From NCBI RefSeq assembly GCF_000485595.1, contig NW_014579330.1, forward strand, positions 6,064 through 33,364: a stretch of 27,301 nucleotides of DNA, read 5' to 3'. The notes under the pieces are model-generated. The model was given only the letters and a program-made list of their open reading frames with translations, did no database searches and was not told the DNA's origin. How positions within the stretch are numbered: position 1 is the stretch's first letter; every line of letters starts with the position of its first letter. Shown piece by piece: positions 10,233 through 19,399 of the stretch. Source of the stretch: Priapulus caudatus. Taxonomy: Eukaryota; Priapulida; Priapulimorpha; Priapulimorphida; Priapulidae. A program made the translations under genes and the position numbers.

Positions 10233-10635
10233 TCATACCCCCCGCCCCTTCCCCTTAACGAAGTTAAGCATGTCATAACATCAAATTATGGTCTCCACAT
10301 ATCGTTTCCAACTCACCAGGCCTGAGACGCGTCGAGGATTCAAAATGTGGAGTAAAGTTGGCATCTCGTTGTTGTGTTTCAGTTTGTTGCAATTTCCTTG
10401 AGTTGTGCCCTTTTGTTGATTTTGGCTGAATTTCTTTCACTACATCTTGTCTGCACAACAAAAACACAACAAAATGTTTAGTGAACAACAAATATATAAT
10501 GTTGGTGGAGGGGTCGAAGCGTGAGGTAAACAATGAATAAATATCATTGTTAAGTCAGATTTTGAAAAAGAAAGAGGCCATTTCTATGTATGTATACGTT
10601 ATGTATATTCAATTCAAAAATTTTTTTCCCCATAG

Positions 10636-10700
10636 CCCACAAATGCCTCAAGCGAGAACTTGTTCCAGGCAAGACCAGCTGGCCATGACAACTACCGGAC
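10636..10700 (+). pseudogene. Mini-exon 4, copy 3 (frameshifted)
   Basis: Acceptor CATAG and donor GAC|GTGAGT are present, but two inserted G residues make the exon 65 bases and break its frame relative to neighbours. It may be real decay or consensus error. Confidence 0.5.
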
Positions 10701-10905
10701 GTGAGTAATAATGTTTTAGCGATCACCAATAGCTGCCGTATGCGTCACTTTCTCCATCTGTTTCTTAACTTCCTCTCTCTCACACTCTCTCTCTCTTTCT
10801 CTCTCTCCGTCCCTCTTCATACCCCCCCTTTCCCTTAACGAAGTTATCCATGTCATAATCAAATATGGCCTCCACATATCGTTTCCAACTCACAAGCCTG
10901 AAAGC

Positions 10906-11624
10906 CAAATTCCAATAAATATAAAAATAAATTCAAATTTAAAATATGAATAGACTTATTGAGAAACTGATTGAAATGCAACTTTGTATGATTCATCAGT
11001 GACTATAGCTATAGTGTAGTTGTGCACCTATGGACTACTTGCTCTGAACAAATGGTGTTGATGTTTTGGATATCTAATAATGCCATTTTTATGCCATTCA
11101 ACCAATCACAAAACAGTTTACTTATTGATGACCATGTATGGTGTCATTTAGAGCATATGATTGTCCTTCAAACCGTAACCTTTTTGAAATGCTCAAGATT
11201 TTCTGTTTACTATACATCTGGGAAAAAGCACTGACCACGTGATGTGACTTTATACGAAAAACATTGCCTTGAGTCCAAAAACAGCAGTCCCGCAGACTCG
11301 GGACTACAGAAGGCTTGGGAATGCGTTCCTTTATTCCTATGAAAGTATTAATAACTGCTGAAATCCCATGTTAGGCAATTAGTTCTGAAAATATTTTTGA
11401 TACATCATTCTGTGTTTATTCTGCCATTACCAAAAATGTATAGGAATATAGAAAACCTTATTGCTCTTTCACTTTTCATGCAGACAATATTTATATTCTG
11501 CCTTTGCAGGTTGGGTTTCACTGTTTTGCATTGTTTATGTACATCAAAACATGCATCGTATAGGGTGACATATATCGACATTCATGTTTCTAAAATGCTT
11601 TTTATCCATTGCTCTTCACAACAG
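10906..11624 (+). other. Intronic sequence, nothing recognised
   Basis: AT-rich sequence without a supported exon, RNA gene or named repeat. Open frames at 11022 and 11397 have no coding character. Confidence 0.4.
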
Positions 11625-11663
11625 GAAAATTTGTTGGTTGAAGTGGATGGTGCTATGAAACAG
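11625..11663 (+). CDS. Exon 5, 13-codon mini-exon
   Basis: Acceptor CTCTTCACAACAG and donor CAG|GTAACT. It is phase 0 at both ends and reads ENLLVEVDGAMKQ. It is short, but the splice sites are good and it joins exons 4 and 6 in frame. Confidence 0.6.
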
Positions 11664-11978
11664 GTAACTGTTCTATTATATGTTTGTTACCAGAAAGTTA
11701 CTAATTTAAACTTAATAAGTGTTATAGAATATTGTCATGCACCAATTGATCTATGGAAATACTTGTTTCTGGCCATTTTTACAGATGTTTGTCTAAAACA
11801 TTTTATTCAATTCCTAAAGCCATTTCCAGCTGATGTAGTTAGCCTGTTGGTCCATTTGAATATTTCTTTTACTGTTTCATCACAAATCACTGGACAAATT
11901 TCAGTGCACCGTATGATGCCCAGTGAGTAAAATAGCAAGTGGAGTTGACATTTACACATACGTTTTCCACCACTACAG

Positions 11979-12098
11979 CTACGAGCTGAACGGAGGCTTA
12001 TGTTGGAGCCAGAGCCAGCAGTTGGCATTGCCTTGAGGTTTATGTTCCCGAATGGACTGTCGATCAACAGAATTTTCATCTCTGATGTTTCACATCAG
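11979..12098 (+). CDS. Exon 6, first half of UBX-like domain
   Basis: Acceptor TTTTCCACCACTACAG and donor CAG|GTATGT. 40 codons, phase 0 on both sides. It starts LRAERRLMLEPEPAVG and continues ALRFMFPNGLSINRIFI. The basic leader followed by hydrophobic-Arg-Phe...Phe-Pro-x-Gly...Arg-x-Phe is the layout of the first two strands of a UBX/ubiquitin-like beta-grasp domain. This is family resemblance judged by eye, not a profile hit. Confidence 0.8.
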
Positions 12099-12453
12099 GT
12101 ATGTGAAATAATGTTTATATTGAAATTATACTGGTAATTTTGTCAACGATATTAAAATGTTCATATAAACGGCATGTTTATTGCAACCAAGTGAATTTAT
12201 TTGAAATGTGTATGAAGTTATACAAACAATTGGGAGGGATGATTAAGCTAGCTTATGTCCAGACTGTATTTGTGCAACTCGTCAAAACAACAATTGACCG
12301 ATTTGAATGCTATTTGGTTATAATGTGTCAGCGGTGACTAGTGTAGGTGCATGCTTATTTTATTCTGGGATTGTTGTATTGTTTATTGTCTAGTCTAAGG
12401 GAGGAAGGGATACCGATATAATCTTCATATTATTCAAGAGAGATACATGAAAT

Positions 12454-12845
12454 CAGGAGTAGATAATAGGGAAGGAGTGTGACATCAATAAACAAGGGAA
12501 ATTCGTCATTTAGTAGCTTTATAATACCTACGATTTTACTATGCATAACTCATCCAACTTGAGCTCAAATCGGACACAGTACATTCGCCTACCATCGTGC
12601 GAAATCGTTTCCTCGTATACACCCGCAATCCGGAGATACAGACTAAAACGTACGACACGATTCTCCATTCTTTGGCCATCAATCCAAAGCCATTGCGTGC
12701 CTCTAATTCAAACAAAAGGCAGCTACCTATAACCACAGTTTTCCAACTCGGCGGGCAATGTGGCTCGCTGGGAGAATTGAGCCCGATCAGCTGCTGCTGA
12801 TTGCGGTTGGCGTGCGTGCGTGAAGGCATGCCAGGTATGTGCAGA
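12454..12845 (+). mobile_element. Truncated copy of the hAT-type foldback MITE
   Basis: It begins with CAGGAGTAGATAATAGGG and follows the left half of the element at 20000-20726 closely for ~250 bases (for example ATACAGACTAAAACGTACGA), then diverges near GGCTCGCTGGGAG. The inverted right half is missing. Open frames here are shared with the other copy and are not genes. Confidence 0.8.
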
Positions 12846-13003
12846 GGTGGCCTGTGTAGCTGTGTGGCTCATTATTGCCATAATGTTCTTATAATGAAGT
12901 TCTATTTAAACGATATCTGATGTTAACCTGTAGCACCTGTACAGGTTTAAATTTTGGATTTGAATTTATGAATTGTCTAAATATTGTTCATTTCTTGCTT
13001 TAG

Positions 13004-13138
13004 GACGTGTATCGCTTTGTGGGGTGTCAGGAAAGTACCCCAAGACATTTCATTTTGAAATATCATTCGAGTGGGGGAATTAGAGAACTTGACGGATCAA
13101 GTACCATAGATGGAAACCTCCGTTTATTTGTGCACCCT
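13004..13138 (+). CDS. Exon 7, second half of UBX-like domain
   Basis: Acceptor TTTCTTGCTTTAG and donor CACCCT|GTAAGT. 45 codons, phase 0 on both sides. It reads DVYRFVGCQESTPRHFILKY, then ends NLRLFVHP. In UBX domains the strand-helix-strand after the first hairpin carries a valine-x-x-FV pattern and a phenylalanine-leucine strand; VYRFV and HFILKY match that arrangement, and LRLFVHP would be the last strand. It would bind a p97-like or other ubiquitin-system partner only if the resemblance is genuine. Confidence 0.8.
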
Positions 13139-13602
13139 GTAAGTATCACGTTTTCTCCATTTTTAAGTAGTGTTTTTTTTTATATCCAGAGATGACTGGA
13201 ATGTTTAGATATGTTTTTCAGCAGATTGCCAAGTGTGCAGCCTGTTCACTGGTTTGTTAAATGAAATGTTTAAGAATGATGTCCAAAGGCTGTATTCTAT
13301 GATTCCAAACAGTACGATAGAAAACAATATAGCTCTGCTATAACAAGAAATCATTAATAATATTATCAATGAGGACCTTAGTATAAACCAATGACTTTGA
13401 TTTTGTATATTATGTCTTGATTCAGAGTAAAATAATAAATTAATATTATATAATTAGCTACATTCTGAAACTATTAAGTAGGTTTTTATATTTTGGTCTA
13501 GGTTTTCATTGTTTACCTTTTCTTCACTTTTCATATTTTTCTAGTATACACCCCTATAAAGGAATGAGCAAAGAATAATCAGTTTTTCTCTTCTATATTT
13601 AG

Positions 13603-13683
13603 GTTGCTAGTGCTCGAGTACTCCGTTCGCAGCCTCCGAGTACCAGTGCCACATTCTCTGCTGACCATGCATATGCTGCCTCT
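13603..13683 (+). CDS. Exon 8, Ser/Ala-rich linker
   Basis: Acceptor TTTTTCTCTTCTATATTTAG and donor TCT|GTGAGT. 27 codons, phase 0 on both sides: VASARVLRSQPPSTSATF, then SADHAYAAS. The composition suggests disorder. Confidence 0.65.
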
Positions 13684-14047
13684 GTGAGTATTCAATAAAC
13701 GTCTCTTGTCTCCATCATTTCATTGTATACTATAGTGTCATGTCTGTCCAGCCACCGTAGCAGACACTTTACAAGCTTGTGGCTGCAATGTTTCTTTTCC
13801 TGTTTTTGGCAAAATTTTAGATATGATTATATATTCCTTGAACAGAATAAACCTCTCTGTGTTCGCTATGCACACAAATAAAAATCTCACCAAATATTGG
13901 CATCCATGCAGATTCCTTGTAAAGTTTACAGTGACGTTTTAGGTCAGAAATGAAATTTGTGTGATTATATTAGAATGAAATAATGGTTGACAGTTTTTAA
14001 GAGCTGTACTGCAGATTTTTTATATAAATGATTTCTTGGTTTTACAG

Positions 14048-14101
14048 CCTTTCATTCCCAGTACTCCACTGCCTGAAGATTCAGAAGTTATTGCCTTACC
14101 T
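14048..14101 (+). CDS. Exon 9, proline/acidic linker
   Basis: Acceptor TTTCTTGGTTTTACAG and donor CCT|GTGAGT. 18 codons, phase 0 on both sides: PFIPSTPLPEDSEVIALP. It continues the linker from exon 8. Confidence 0.65.
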
Positions 14102-14151
14102 GTGAGTGTGCAATTTTTTCTTTACTGTACATTTATTAGTTTAATATTATG

Positions 14152-14640
14152 TCTCCCCCTTAACAGGGGAGATATATTGTTTTAATGCTTTCTGTCTGTC
14201 TGTCCATCTGTCTGTCACACTTTTGTCTGCGCGACTCCTCCAAAACTACAACTCCGATTGAGATGAAAGTTGGTTGAAAGGTTCAATATAAAGTGAAGCT
14301 GTTCATATAGATGCTGTGTTTCGGTTTGATGCAATTTTCCAGAGATAAACCCATTTGATTATTTTTGGCTCAATTTCCTTCACTACATCTTGTCTGCACG
14401 ACTACTCCAAAACTACCAATCCGATTGAAGTGAAAGTTACTGGACATGTTCAATATGAAGTGAAGTTGCGCATATTGCTGCTGTATTTCGGGTTGACACA
14501 TTTTTCCAGAGTTATGCCCCTATGTTGATTGCTATTCCAGGTAATTAAGCAATGAATAAATGACATCTGTCTAACCGGAATGGTGCTTTGATATTGTAGG
14601 AGTTATAAATAAAGGGAAGCCATCTATTTTTCGTTTAAAG
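14152..14640 (+). repeat. Dispersed intronic repeat, two diverged units
   Basis: It starts with CCCCCTTAACAGGGG, an (GTCT)n-like stretch and CACACTTTTGTCTGCGCGAC. Two related units of ~130 bases follow, each holding a TCCAAAACTAC, TCCGATTGAGATGAAAGTT-like and GTGAAG...TTTCGG pattern. Repeats with this anatomy are frequent in marine invertebrate genomes. Part of it recurs in the array at 8985-10905. Confidence 0.65.
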
Positions 14641-14692
14641 AAATGAAATTCTAGTACAGGTTATAGACTAGATAAATTGGATCGATTTCTGT

Positions 14693-14977
14693 TTAGAAAA
14701 AATTAAATTGTATAACTGAAATTGCCCTTTGTAAGTAAGCACGTTGCAATGATAGGCCAAACTTGTTCAAGATCTTTTTCTTTGAAATCATGCACAAATC
14801 AAAGTTGAACCCTGGACTATTCATGTCATCCATTGTCCAATTAGAAAACCATTTTTCAACATGCCCACCCACAGGGAATGTAAGGTAGCAATATCCATTT
14901 TCCTCCACCAAAACATCACTTTCCATGGTGAGTGTTGTTTTCCATCCCTGCTGATATTTGATATTTTTGACATGCAT
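14693..14977 (-). CDS. Unrecognised minus-strand ORF in intron 9
   Basis: The frame has non-repetitive, protein-like composition: LVEENGYCYLTFPVGGHVEK and FSNWTMDDMNSPGFNFDLC are typical segments, and it ends IQFNFF before a stop. A possible minus-strand acceptor (ATATCAGCAG) lies just upstream of the GGATGG start of the likely coding part. It may be a terminal exon of an antisense gene or a fragment of a retroelement. Another minus-strand ORF of similar character is at 17806-18087; splicing from that one toward this one is possible on the minus strand but was not demonstrated. Confidence 0.25.
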   Translation of the reverse strand: MHVKNIKYQQGWKTTLTMESDVLVEENGYCYLTFPVGGHVEKWFSNWTMDDMNSPGFNFDLCMISKKKILNKFGLSLQRAYLQRAISVIQFNFF

Positions 14978-15009
14978 TCACGGTTCTAATACCCTTTTTA
15001 TGGTTGCAG

Positions 15010-15048
15010 GCAATGGAAAGCTGGTATGAGGATGCAGGAACACCCGAG
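15010..15048 (+). CDS. Exon 10, 13-codon mini-exon, copy 1
   Basis: Acceptor TTTTTATGGTTGCAG and donor CCCGAG|GTGAGA. Phase 0 on both sides, reading AMESWYEDAGTPE. It is the best preserved member of a three-copy tandem set. Confidence 0.6.
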
Positions 15049-15189
15049 GTGAGATTTGTATATATGTGCTCACTAGCTGCACACACGCACACACACAAAC
15101 ACAACACAACACATCACATCACATCTTACAACACAGATTTCACCAGGAAGTTTGAATTCACGGTTCAAGATACTTTTTGTGGTTGCGAG

Positions 15190-15234
15190 GACAATGGAAG
15201 CTGGTACGAGAGGCACTGCAGGAAACCCGAAGGT
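15190..15234 (+). pseudogene. Mini-exon 10, copy 2 (disrupted)
   Basis: Matches copy 1, but the acceptor reads TTGCGAGGAC instead of TTGCAGG, and the donor region reads GAAGGTTGAGAT, shifting both splice sites. It is probably unusable if the sequence is correct. Confidence 0.5.
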
Positions 15235-15378
15235 TGAGATTTGTATATATGTGCTCACTAGTGCAAACACGCACACACACAACACGAAACAACACAATCA
15301 CAATCACATCTTACTAACACAGATTTCCCAGAAGTTTGAATTCACAGCGTTCAAGATACCAATTTTTGTGCGTTGCAG

Positions 15379-15420
15379 CGCAATGGAAGCTGGTACGAGG
15401 GACTGCAGGAGACACCCGAG
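15379..15420 (+). CDS. Mini-exon 10, copy 3 (open, 14 codons)
   Basis: Acceptor GCGTTGCAG and donor CCCGAG|GTGAGA are intact, and the 42 bases are phase 0: RNGSWYEGLQETPE. It preserves the SWYE and TPE motifs of copy 1. It could be a mutually exclusive or additional exon, or a decayed duplicate that happens to remain open. Confidence 0.4.
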
Positions 15421-16084
15421 GTGAGATTTGTATATATGTGCTTCACTAGCCTGCACACAGCACACACACAAACACAACAAAACACACCACCACAACACAC
15501 CCACGCACACACACACACACCACACCACCACACACACAACACAACACAACACAACACAACACAACACAACACAACACAACACAACACATCACATCACATC
15601 ACATCTTACAACACAGGTTTTCCCAGGAAGTGTAGGTGCATGGTAGTACTGCACATTCACTTTAGAAACAGTAATACCACTAACCATAACCTAAATGACA
15701 TTAAACCACAAACTAATGTATGTATTAATGACATTAAAGTTGGGAACACTCCTAATGGAGTATCACCCTAAATATGTTCAAAAGCAAAGCACAAGCAACC
15801 ATAAATGAACATCTTCGCAGAAACGTCTCAGATGGTGATAATGTTTCCAGCAGGTATGAGTACAGCAGTGGTGGCAGTGTAAACGTTTAGCTGGATAATA
15901 CACCTTGAAAAATTCAATAGGGAGAACATGCATATGTCACAAGCACACTCTCAAACAGACCTGCACACACATATGCATATGCATACACTCACAGATGTAT
16001 ATAGGCGTTAAACATGCAACCAAAACTTTTATAAAAGATAGGATTTGTTATTCTGATAAAGAAGGGGTGGTATTGTTAAGTCTA

Positions 16085-16540
16085 GAGAGTCCTCTTTCTC
16101 CTCTCTCCCTCTTGTTATCTCTGCTGCTGGCTCTCTCTCTCTTCGTCTGTGCTCTCGTTCTTCTCTTCTCTCTCTTCCGCTCTCTCTTCTCTCTCTCTCT
16201 CTCTCTCTCTTCCTGCTCGCTCTCTTCTCTCTCTCTTCTCTCATTCTCGTCTCTCTCTCTCTCTCTCTCTCTCTACTTTCTCTCCTCATCTCGTCTTCTC
16301 TCTCTTCTCGGTCCTCTCCGTCTCTACGTCTTCTCTCGTCTCTCTGCTCTCTCTCTTGTCTTCTCCTCTCTTCTGCTACTCTCTTCTTCTCGTCTCTCTC
16401 TTCTCTTCTCTTCTCTCTCTCTCTTCTTTCTTCTTCTCTTCTCTCTCTCTCTCTCTTCTTCTGTCTCTCTCTCTTCTCTCTCTCTCTTTTCGTCTCTCTT
16501 GCTCTCTCGTCTCTGTCTCTCTTCTCTCTTGCTAGCGTTG
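16085..16540 (+). repeat. Interrupted (CT)n microsatellite
   Basis: About 455 bases of CT array, broken by frequent CG, TT and GT interruptions (CTCTCGTCTC, CTCTTCTC). The Ser/Leu-rich ORF is an artefact. Confidence 0.95.
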
Positions 16541-17536
16541 TTTGCGTTAGTTAGACAGTTTTAAACCAGCATCAAAAGGGTGTATACAGGGCTATTCAGG
16601 ATTGTTGAAAAGTACAGGAGGACTACTAGTTGACTCCACTCCCGTAGAACACACTGGGGGACTTTTCACGCTCCCATATCACACCATTAGAGGCATAATG
16701 GAGAGCTCATTTTAAAAATCACACTTAGAAGGCCAATGAATGGGAGAGCTCTACTAAAATCAACCCTTTAAAGGTCTGCATTGTTTTAAATTACGACGAA
16801 GGATTGATTTATGAAAGCTGCATTTCTTCATTTGATACTGGAACACAAGAGTTGAGGCTAGAATAAGATACTCTCCAGTCAGGAGCCTCCGCGACGGCTC
16901 ATTGCAACTCTATGTGGCAGGTGAAATAGTTCAGGCCGGTACCGGGTGGCTCTTTGATTACGAGCGGACTCGATCGACTCGGCGTTAATATAATATCGGG
17001 CTGCTTGCGACGCGCCGCATACAAACCAACACACTTGCAGACGTTCATAATAAACGCACACACTGGCATACGTCTGGACAATCTCAAACAGATGAATAAG
17101 GTTGTCGTATATTATAAAGCAACATTTTTATTTATTACATGGTATTAAATGAAGGTTATTGTTAGGTAGGCTGTTGGACTGTAAATGACATTTGTCATTT
17201 ACACCCCCCCTAAATTTTCTCTCAACGGATTTTAGGACGTTTCACAAAATCGACCTGGCGGACTGTGAACGATCGGGGAATTCGCGGGCATCGCCGGAGA
17301 TTTCTTTGCTCTGTAAAATGGGAGCGCTATTTCAACATAATACACAGACTTTTGGTGCGCGATTTCAACCACTTTTATGAGGCGTGATGATGCGCGCACC
17401 ATGGCGCAATTTATGGTGCGCGGTGGAGCGCGAGCGCGATCGCGCCCCTTAAAAATGAAAGCCTGTGTATATATATGTATTGATTTGTTTGTTTTTTCAG
17501 CAAGCAGTAGTTAATTAGCTTGTGTTATATGTTAAG
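16541..17536 (+). other. Intronic sequence with a perfect small hairpin
   Basis: No supported exon. GTAAATGACA and TGTCATTTAC at 17181-17202 form a perfect 10-bp hairpin with a TT loop, followed by a C-run. GC-rich sequence at 17380-17450 (GCGCGCACCATGGCGCA, GAGCGCGAGCGCGATCGCGC) contains several short palindromes. Confidence 0.5.
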
Positions 17537-17596
17537 GTCCAAATCAGGCGACAAAGGCCCCTAGCACATGGTAGCACTTTGCCAGTGTCCCAAATG
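17537..17596 (+). CDS. Exon 11, open in two frames
   Basis: The acceptor is GTTATATGTTAAG and the donor AAATG|GTAGGT. In the phase inherited from exon 10 it reads VQIRRQRPLAHGSTLPVSQM and leaves in phase 0. In another frame, after an in-frame TAG, an ATG at 17568 opens MVALCQCPKW and leaves in phase 2. Both continue openly through exon 12. The first is the natural continuation of the main gene. The second would start a separate short protein. Confidence 0.5.
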
Positions 17597-17805
17597 GTAG
17601 GTATTTTTCAATTATTTCTTTTTAATCTATGAAGAATACCTTTTTTGTTAAGAAAAAGTTCTGTCACAAATCATAGGCAGTTTGCCAAGGTTGCTGACAC
17701 AGCCTGACATTGAGTCAACTACGGAAGCTGCAGCATCATTTTGAACTAGTCTAATCTGTGTGTCAGTCGGGTGATTGCGTATCAAATACCCGAGCTAGCA
17801 AATAC

Positions 17806-18087
17806 TCATGCACAAGCTCTCTGGATAACGAAAGCCCTAAACATCATGACATATGTTCCGTCAAGAATAGTGTGACATCTAATTTCATGAATGGTGTCCT
17901 TCAAAACATCTTGTAAGTTTTGATTTCCATTAGAATATAGTCCCTTTTCACTTTGTACAAAGGTCTTGTTCCATAAATTCATATATCCACGAAAATGTCT
18001 GTATTTCTCCATCCATAAAAAAGTAACTTTACAGTATTTATAAATCATTTTTGTATGAAAAGCTTTAGGAGAAGATGGGCATTGCAT
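17806..18087 (-). CDS. Unrecognised minus-strand ORF in intron 11
   Basis: It has non-repetitive composition with segments such as YKYCKVTFLWMEKYRHFRG and LKDTIHEIRCHTILDGTYV. A second minus-strand frame (18045-18242) overlaps its start. It could be a retroelement remnant or an antisense exon. No splice partner is established and I do not recognise the family. Confidence 0.2.
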   Translation of the reverse strand: MQCPSSPKAFHTKMIYKYCKVTFLWMEKYRHFRGYMNLWNKTFVQSEKGLYSNGNQNLQDVLKDTIHEIRCHTILDGTYVMMFRAFVIQRACA

Positions 18088-18188
18088 AGCTCATGAGGTT
18101 CCCGCTCTGAATTTTTAAATGTTGGTTTGTTACACTTATTTTGCCTGTCTGTGTTTGAAAGTATAGTTTGTACTTCTTTAATTTTCAG

Positions 18189-18247
18189 GAAAATGATTCC
18201 ACTCCATCCTCGTCGCATACACAAACTCGACAGGAAGTTCAAGACAG
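18189..18247 (+). CDS. Exon 12, open in two frames
   Basis: Strong acceptor (TTCTTTAATTTTCAG) and strong donor (GACAG|GTTAGT). In phase 0 it reads ENDSTPSSSHTQTRQEVQD and ends in phase 2, matching the Ser/Thr-rich linkers before it. In phase 2 entry it reads KMIPLHPRRIHKLDRKFKTG and ends in phase 1, which splices directly to exon 14 without a stop. Phase 0 spliced straight to exon 14 meets TGA after two codons. The choice decides between one long protein and a separate short one. Confidence 0.55.
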
Positions 18248-18366
18248 GTTAGTTATCTCTCTTTTGTGAATAGAACAGGCGTGTAGTACTGGAAATTTCT
18301 GCGGCGCTGCTGTTACTGTTCAGTGCAATGTAGACCATAAACAGTTGCAATATCATAACAATATAG

Positions 18367-18442
18367 CATCTTTGAGCTCATTGTCGAAGCAAAACAGATT
18401 ATTGAGGATAATTCTCAGCAGCTGGAGATTTTCAGTCTTCTA
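18367..18442 (+). CDS. Possible exon 13a (bridging, weak)
   Basis: After the acceptor CAATATAG, phase-2 entry gives S-IFELIVEAKQIIEDNSQQL and then EIFSLL, ending phase 0 at CTA|GTACGC or, 12 bases later, at CAT|GTTACC. The amphipathic helix-like content is attractive and the phase is what exon 12 needs. However, the donors are poor and the acceptor lacks a good pyrimidine tract. Confidence 0.3.
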
Positions 18443-19069
18443 GTACGCCTGCATGTTACCACATTTTTGCAGACATAATACAGTGACCAGGTTTTAAGGA
18501 TAATTGAAGATTTAAGCAAGGGTTTTCTTTGAAGCAAATTCATAGGCGAGTAATTATTAGAAAGATACACATATCACATATATGAGAGGGAATTGGATGA
18601 AATATTTATAAATGTATGTATCAAAGTATACGTAATACTATGAAACCAAATTTGAAATAAAATTGTTAAAATTCAACCTTCTATGTTTGAAAAAAAAATA
18701 CCTCACAGTGTTTGATGCATTCGATCTGCTGAAAGCGTCAAATGAAAGAGGGATACCAGACCTGAAAAACTGTCTCTGATTTTTGATAAGAGTGCTCGTT
18801 TTGTCGATAGGAATAAGTAAAGTCAAAAAAATTAAATATGAGAAAAAAAATATATTTTGTTAAGGCCAAACAAAAAAATAGGTGTGTTTCCTATTGTATC
18901 GAAAACAAAAGTAGGGTACCTAGGTAGGTAGGGATTTATTTTATTTTTTATTCTTCGGTTTTTAATATCCATGTATGATCACATTTGTAAGCCGTATATG
19001 CGCAGGCTCTCAAACTCCAGGCATTGTCATGAGTACTGCAAATTTTTTTCATATTGTTACTATTTTCAG

Positions 19070-19094
19070 GTGATGCTTTCTCTTTTAAACAGAG
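19070..19094 (+). CDS. Possible exon 13b, 25-base micro-exon
   Basis: Acceptor TTACTATTTTCAG and donor CAGAG|GTGAAA. In phase 0 it reads VMLSLLNR and gives one base to exon 14, making LLNRGREDELTN. It is plausible as the strand preceding a HECT-like segment, but small enough to be chance. Confidence 0.35.
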
Positions 19095-19304
19095 GTGAAA
19101 ATGTTTTAAACGTTACCTGCTCCCCAACTTAACGCAGTCCCGTGGATTGGTGAATTTCTGCCATGCATGCATGTTCACATTTTCGCAACTTGCATAGTGC
19201 CAAAGTAGAAAAACTATCGGCTCGCATCGTAACTTTGTTCACATTATGGTAAGTATTATTTATTTTCTCCAAGATCTAGCCATAACTTCATGATTCAATT
19301 TCAG

Positions 19305-19396
19305 GACGTGAGGACGAGCTGACAAATGCTGCATTCTTCTGGAATATGCGTAAAATCAGAGGCATGTCACGGGCACTGGCGGTTAGATATGTGAAG
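19305..19396 (+). CDS. Exon 14, donor rewritten by a transposon
   Basis: Acceptor TTCAATTTCAG. Phase 1 entry, 30 codons, phase 0 exit: REDELTNAAFFWNMRKIRGM then SRALAVRYVK. The donor is AAG|GTA followed at once by the terminal repeat of the element at 19400. With the element and one TA disregarded, the site would read AAG|GTATGT, an ideal donor; now it reads GTACAG. The segment resembles the region immediately before a HECT domain (RED-L--A-F--...-L-VR), but what follows in exon 15 is not HECT. Confidence 0.65.
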
Positions 19397-19399
19397 GTA

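Larger units (their letters stand above)
8985..10905 (+). repeat. Three-copy tandem array (~670-bp unit) containing mini-exon 4
   Basis: Three consecutive copies begin near 8985, 9667 and 10352; the third is shortened. Each holds, in order, GTGTTTCAGTTTGTTGCAAT, a CTACATCTTGTCTGCACAAC stretch, a GGTGGAGGGGTCGAAG block, the 63-base exon, a CT microsatellite of variable length, and a CCTTAACGAAGTTA-like block. Copies differ mainly by single-base insertions and deletions. The 5' part of the unit is related to the dispersed repeat at 14152-14640. Confidence 0.85.
15010..15615 (+). repeat. Three-copy tandem array (~180-bp unit) containing mini-exon 10
   Basis: Units start near 15010, 15190 and 15379. 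Each has the exon, GTGAGATTTGTATATATGTG, a CTCACTAG block, a (CA)n/(CACAA)n microsatellite, ACATCTTACAACACAG, and a GTTTGAATTCACGG-like block. The microsatellite is much longer in unit 3 (15469-15600, including ten ACAAC repeats). Confidence 0.85.

Noticed and set aside
12539-12829. ORFs shared between 12540-12830 and 20000-20450
   Set aside because: The two regions are copies of one foldback MITE. Frames occur on both strands because of the inverted arms, with no coding motif.
15815-15852. Possible exon between CTTCGCAG and CAG|GTATGA
   Set aside because: In the phase required by exon 10 it contains a TGA after five codons.
15905-16564. 219-codon Ser/Leu frame
   Set aside because: Mostly the CT microsatellite.
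16541-17060. Minus-strand frames near 16879-17087
   Set aside because: Short, mutually overlapping in two frames, no start context or motif.
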